This document shows positions 60,634-64,000 of a stretch of DNA of 64,000 nt, one piece after another. The notes under the pieces were generated by a model. It searched no databases and was not told the DNA's origin. It was given only the letters and a program-made list of their open reading frames with translations. Location of the stretch: positions 936,296-1,000,295 of the forward strand of contig NZ_NGNR01000001.1 in NCBI RefSeq assembly GCF_002198115.1, given 5' to 3'. Source of the DNA: Robiginitalea sediminis (GTDB lineage: Bacteria > Bacteroidota > Bacteroidia > Flavobacteriales > Flavobacteriaceae). The position numbers were made by a program, and so were the translations under genes. Each line of letters begins with the position of its first letter. The first letter of the stretch is position 1.

Positions 60634-62832
60634 CTACCCTACCAGAGGGGGTTTGTCGGTTGCGAAAGGGATGTTGTATACGCGGCGTCCTGTGGCCTTG
60701 TACATGGCACTGGCCATAGCCCCGGCAGCTGGTGGCAACCCGGGTTCCCCCAGTCCGGTGGGGGAGACGTCGCTGTCCACGAAGAACACCTCGATCTCCT
60801 TGGGCGCCTGACTGTGCCGTATAAGCTGGTACCGGTCGAAATTCTGTTGCTGGGGCACGCCATTCTCGAAGGTGAGCTGGCTGTACATGGCATGGCCAAT
60901 CCCGTCTACCACGCCCCCCTGGATCATGTTGGCGGCTGCATCCGGGTTAATTACGATCCCGCAATCTACGGCACACCATACTTTCTGGACCTTGAGTTCC
61001 CCGTCTTCCTGCACCATATCGAAGACTTCGGCCACATAGCTGTTGTGGCAGAAATAGGCGGCTACTCCGCGGAAAACCCCGGGGGTATTGGTGCCCCATC
61101 CGGCTTTTTCCTTGACCAGTTTCAGTACCCCGGCATAGCGCTCGGCATCGTAGTCGTGCTCCTCCCCAACAGGGTTGTTCTTGGCTCGTTCAAAGAGCTC
61201 CAGGCGGAACTCGATGGGGTCCTTGCCGGCAGCTTCCGCTACCTCGTCCAGGAAGGACTGTTCCGCCCCGGCTGTAAAATGGGAACGGGGGGCGCGCCAT
61301 GCTCCTGTGGAGATATTGGTTTCGGACATGATGTTCTCGGCAAGGTAATTGTCCACCGTCCCGGCCGGGAAACGACTCGGGAAAATGGCTCCTTCCGGCA
61401 ATCCGGTACCCCGTACGGAAAAGGCGATCAGGTTGTTATTTTCGTCCAGGCCTGCCTTGTAGGTGCTGGCGTATGCCGGGCGGTATACCCCGTTGGCCAT
61501 ATCGTCCTCCCGGGTGTAAATCAGTTTAACCGGGACGCCGGCCTGTTTGGAGATGGCGGCGGCCCTCAGGCCGAAGTGCGTGTAGAGCCTGCGGCCGAAA
61601 CCACCCCCCATCCGCGTCATCCCCACGCTGAATTTTTCTTTGTCCATATCCAGCAACAGGGCAGCCAGGTCCCGCAGTGCGTTCGGCGTCTGGGTGGGCC
61701 CGAATAATTCGGCCCCGTCTGCCGTTACATGCGCAAAGAAATTCATGGGCTCCATGGTGTTGTGTGCCTGGAAGGGCGAGGTATACGTCCTTTCAATCAC
61801 CTTGGCCGCGCGGGCAAAGGCCGCTTCCGGATCCCCGTCCCGGCGGACATCCCGGGGGGTGCCGCTGCGCAGGACTTCCTCCATCCGCTCGGTATGCATG
61901 CGGGAATCCTCCAGGGCGCCAACGGTTTCCCATTGGGCGCGGACGGCTTTTTTGGCCTGCATCAATTCCCAGGTGGTGTCTCCCACAATGGCGATACATT
62001 TGGGGAAGGCGCTCACGTTTCCGAAGAGTTCGGAATCGATCCCGGTATCGATCATAAAGGCGTCGGTCACGCCATTCATACCTTTGATCTCCTCCTGGTT
62101 AAAACCGGTAGGCGTCATCCCGAAGGCGGGCGGCTGCACGATCATGGCGAGTTTCATGCCTTCCCGCTGGTAATCCAGCCCGAAAAGCGGCTTCCCGGTA
62201 ACGATATCCTTGCCCACCACGTTTTTCTGGGTGGTACCAATAAGGGTAAATGTTGTCGGGTCCTTCAACTCCACCTCCTCGGGGATTTCTATACCCACGG
62301 CCTTGGAGGCGATTTCCCCGTAACCGATGCTGCGCTCCCCGTTAACTTCTTTGATGATACCCTGGCTGGCGGAAAGGTCCGAAACGGCAACTCCCCATTC
62401 TTTGGCAGCAGCCTCCAGGAGCATCCTCCTGCCGGCGGCCCCGGCCATGCGGAGTGGTTCCCACCCGAGCATGATGGAAAGACTTCCCCCTGCAAATTGC
62501 GGGTTTTTGAAGGCATCGGAATCCAGCATGCCCTGTTCCACTACCACGTGGTCCCACGGGACATCCAGTTCCTCGGCCACGATCATGGGCATGGAGGTCA
62601 TTACGTTCTGGCCGATTTCCGGGTTCGGGTTGTAAATGGTTACCATTCCGGTATCCCCGATTTTGATATACCCGTTAATCTCAAACCATTCGTTGGGGAT
62701 GGCGATGGCTGGTTTTTCTTCTGCCCGGGTGCAACTCATCATCCAGTTGAACCCAATCAGCATCCCGCCCCCCGCGGCTGCGGAGACCTTCAGGAAGGAA
62801 CGGCGGTTATATTGTGTCTTAATACGTGTCAT
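60634..62832 (-). CDS. Molybdenum hydroxylase large subunit (isoquinoline 1-oxidoreductase beta type)
   Basis: 732 residues, of the xanthine dehydrogenase family. The N-terminus QYNRRSFLKVSAAAGGGMLIGFNWMMSC is a Tat signal (NRRSFLK), so the Mo cofactor enzyme is exported folded. Family features: PEIGQNVMTSMPMIVAEELDVPWDHVVVEQG early, GMTRMGGGFGRRLYTHF and GAWRAPRSHFTAGAEQSFLDEVAEAAGKDPIEFRLEL (Mo-pterin binding), and GEPGLPPAAGAMASAMYKATG with the active-site Glu near the end. Oxidises an unknown N-heterocycle or aldehyde in the periplasm. The 2Fe-2S subunit gene is 17 bp upstream. Confidence 0.92.
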   Translation of the reverse strand: MTRIKTQYNRRSFLKVSAAAGGGMLIGFNWMMSCTRAEEKPAIAIPNEWFEINGYIKIGDTGMVTIYNPNPEIGQNVMTSMPMIVAEELDVPWDHVVVEQGMLDSDAFKNPQFAGGSLSIMLGWEPLRMAGAAGRRMLLEAAAKEWGVAVSDLSASQGIIKEVNGERSIGYGEIASKAVGIEIPEEVELKDPTTFTLIGTTQKNVVGKDIVTGKPLFGLDYQREGMKLAMIVQPPAFGMTPTGFNQEEIKGMNGVTDAFMIDTGIDSELFGNVSAFPKCIAIVGDTTWELMQAKKAVRAQWETVGALEDSRMHTERMEEVLRSGTPRDVRRDGDPEAAFARAAKVIERTYTSPFQAHNTMEPMNFFAHVTADGAELFGPTQTPNALRDLAALLLDMDKEKFSVGMTRMGGGFGRRLYTHFGLRAAAISKQAGVPVKLIYTREDDMANGVYRPAYASTYKAGLDENNNLIAFSVRGTGLPEGAIFPSRFPAGTVDNYLAENIMSETNISTGAWRAPRSHFTAGAEQSFLDEVAEAAGKDPIEFRLELFERAKNNPVGEEHDYDAERYAGVLKLVKEKAGWGTNTPGVFRGVAAYFCHNSYVAEVFDMVQEDGELKVQKVWCAVDCGIVINPDAAANMIQGGVVDGIGHAMYSQLTFENGVPQQQNFDRYQLIRHSQAPKEIEVFFVDSDVSPTGLGEPGLPPAAGAMASAMYKATGRRVYNIPFATDKPPLVG

Positions 62833-62849
62833 GTCTCAGCGTTTTGGGT

Positions 62850-63308
62850 TCAGGAATTGGCGGCTGCTTTCTTGATGGCTTCTTTGATGCGCACATAGGT
62901 GCCACACCGGCAGAGGTTGCCGTTCATGGCCATTTCGATCTCGGCATCGCTCGGGTTGGGGTTTTGCTTGAGCAGGGCGGCCGCAGCCATGATCTGCCCT
63001 GACTGGCAGTACCCGCACTGGGGCACGTCCACCTCCAGCCAGGCTTGCTGTACCGGGTGGTCGCCGTTTTCAGAAAGCCCCTCGATGGTGGTCACCTTCT
63101 GGTTACCAACAGAGGAAACCGGGAGCATACAGGAATAGGTTGCGGTATCCCCCAGGTGCACCATACAGGAGCCGCATTGCGCAATGCCGCAGCCATATTT
63201 GGCGCCGACGAGGTTCAGGTGGTCCCTCAGGACCCAGAGCAGCGGGGTGGAGGGGTCTACGTCCACTTCCCGCTGGGTGCCGTTGATGTTTAAGTTGAAT
63301 TTTGCCAT
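62850..63308 (-). CDS. 2Fe-2S subunit of the molybdenum hydroxylase
   Basis: 152 residues. N-terminal plant-type ferredoxin fold with [15 protein letters not shown] (first cluster), then the all-helical domain with [11 protein letters not shown] and [13 protein letters not shown] (second cluster): eight Cys for two 2Fe-2S centres, as in IorA/CoxS proteins. It has no signal peptide, so it would be carried out by the Tat signal of the partner. First gene of the two-gene operon. No FAD subunit or cytochrome gene lies nearby in this window. Confidence 0.93.
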   Translation of the reverse strand: MAKFNLNINGTQREVDVDPSTPLLWVLRDHLNLVGAKYGCGIAQCGSCMVHLGDTATYSCMLPVSSVGNQKVTTIEGLSENGDHPVQQAWLEVDVPQCGYCQSGQIMAAAALLKQNPNPSDAEIEMAMNGNLCRCGTYVRIKEAIKKAAANS

Positions 63309-63410
63309 GGTCGTTTTATATTCCCTGGAAGATACGGATTTTCATTCAAAGAATCGGTTTAAATTATCGGGAGCCCCGGGGGCGGTGGGGAGGAATTTAA
63401 ACCCGGAATC

Positions 63411-63521
63411 GGGATCCGGGAAATAGCCTACGAACTGGGCTTTAAATACCCCCAGCACTTTACCCGCCTGTTTAAAAAGAAGACCGGGCATTCCCCAAAT
63501 GCGTTCCGGATGCTGAAGTAG
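63411..63521 (+). pseudogene. Relic of an AraC-family regulator (C-terminal HTH)
   Basis: In frame from about 63411 to the TAG at 63519-63521 the plus strand reads IREIAYELGFKYPQHFTRLFKKKTGHSPNAFRMLK (as pieces): the last HTH of an AraC/XylS regulator, including GF-x-Y-x-x-x-F-x-R-x-F-K-x-x-x-G. Upstream the similarity stops at once and there is no start codon with a domain, so only about 35 residues survive. The rest of 63309-63629 has no gene. Confidence 0.75.
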
Positions 63522-63629
63522 GGGGGTGGTCAACTCCTGCAATCAGTCGGAATAAGGGAATTCTACCCATGCTTTCTAATGGGTTGACCGGTTTTCAGCC
63601 GAGTCCCTTTTGGTCCTTACATGCGCCTG

Positions 63630-64000
63630 CTAGTTGTTTCTCAACCCCTCCAGCACCCCGGCATCCACCCAATGAATATTGGCAAATCGGATGGGCCGGG
63701 TGGTATCGATGGTCTGGTAGATCAAATAGTTCCCGTCCGGGGTCACGCTGCCGAAAATGTCCTCGTGCTCGGTATTGATTTCCGGGCCCAGGTTCAGTGC
63801 CGGCCCCCACGACCCATCCGCCTGCCGGAAACTCACATATAAGTCCGAGTCCCCGAAGCCGCCTTCGCGCTCGGCATCCCAAATGAGATAGCTTTCGTCC
63901 GGGGCAATAAAGGGGTGGGCAATCCATTTCCCGGAGTTGATGGTTTCGGGGAGGACCTCCGGGGGTTGGCGCGTGCCGGCAACCAGGCGGGAAACCCGGA
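63630..64000 (-). CDS. PD40/TolB-like propeller protein (N-terminus outside window)
   Basis: Open frame from the right edge to the TAG at 63630, about 123 codons visible. Contains propeller-blade repeats: HPFIAPDESYLIWDAEREGGFGDSDLYVSFRQADGSWGPALNLGPEIN and DIFGSVTPDGNYLIYQT (in pieces), the PD40/WD40-like pattern (S/T-PDGxYLxF, DxDLYVS, W-x-x-P-x-NLG). Such proteins are usually periplasmic or surface-exposed in Bacteroidota. Only the last blades are seen, so full domain content is unknown. Confidence 0.82.
   Translation of the reverse strand, partial: RVSRLVAGTRQPPEVLPETINSGKWIAHPFIAPDESYLIWDAEREGGFGDSDLYVSFRQADGSWGPALNLGPEINTEHEDIFGSVTPDGNYLIYQTIDTTRPIRFANIHWVDAGVLEGLRNN

Overview
The window looks like chromosome of a marine member of Flavobacteriaceae (Bacteroidota), most like the GC-rich genus Robiginitalea. 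The signs are a type IX secretion C-terminal sorting domain, surface-lipoprotein signals of the C-x-S-D-D kind, TAnnTTTG-type promoter boxes, DUF2490, DUF6660 and DUF6747-like small proteins, sulfatases and a xylan/glucuronate locus. The genus is inferred from gene style and base composition, not from a database match. The backbone is visibly GC-rich; the 10.6-22.8 kb segment is clearly more AT-rich.

Layout. 1-10.4 kb: housekeeping genes serS (cut by the left edge), ribF with an HTTM membrane protein, pth, rplY and prs, interrupted by a secreted metalloprotease with a translationally coupled surface lipoprotein. 10.5-22.8 kb: tRNA-Leu(CAA), whose 3' end is the attachment site of a 12.2-kb integrative mobilizable element. 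It holds an excisionase-like HTH protein, MobC, a MobP-type relaxase, a heavy-metal efflux cargo (DUF6660, a CzcA-CzcC fusion, CzcB, a Fur-family regulator and a P1B-ATPase) and a tyrosine integrase. A 16-bp att repeat bounds it, with a 22-bp arm-type repeat inside each end. 112-bp repeats carrying relics of the att core follow it.

23.2-29.1 kb: nitroreductase, a CYTH-like protein, two small membrane proteins, then a three-gene cassette (DUF2490 outer-membrane protein, soluble P-loop NTPase, ABC exporter whose nucleotide-binding domain has lost every catalytic motif) lying between 54-bp direct repeats. 29.2-34.0 kb: a mutagenic polymerase pair, dinB and dnaE2, split by a 466-bp cassette that encodes a four-helix-bundle protein between perfect 28-bp inverted repeats made of four 7-mers. 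34.2-36.5 kb: a Tat-signal aminotransferase and an AEC permease.

36.8-44.0 kb: a glucuronoxylan utilisation locus. GH67 alpha-glucuronidase, an SDR (probable fructuronate reductase) and UxuA run one way; XylB and XylA run the other from a shared control region with a perfect palindrome. 44.0-57.3 kb: an accessory island of conflict-type proteins: DUF4231, PGDYG-like, caspase/dead-hydrolase/helical repeat, TolB-like TPR membrane protein, an octapeptide-repeat protein, two TerB-like paralogues, a STAND ATPase and a SIR2-like/TIR fusion. Isocitrate dehydrogenase and a split kinase pair sit among them. 57.5-64.0 kb: two divergent sulfatases, a Tat-exported molybdenum hydroxylase with its 2Fe-2S subunit, an AraC-family relic and the end of a PD40 propeller protein.

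The best candidates for undescribed biology are the 44-57 kb island (especially the SIR2-like/TIR + STAND pair and the caspase fusion), the dead-ABC/P-loop/DUF2490 cassette, and the inverted-repeat four-helix-bundle cassette inside the polymerase operon.
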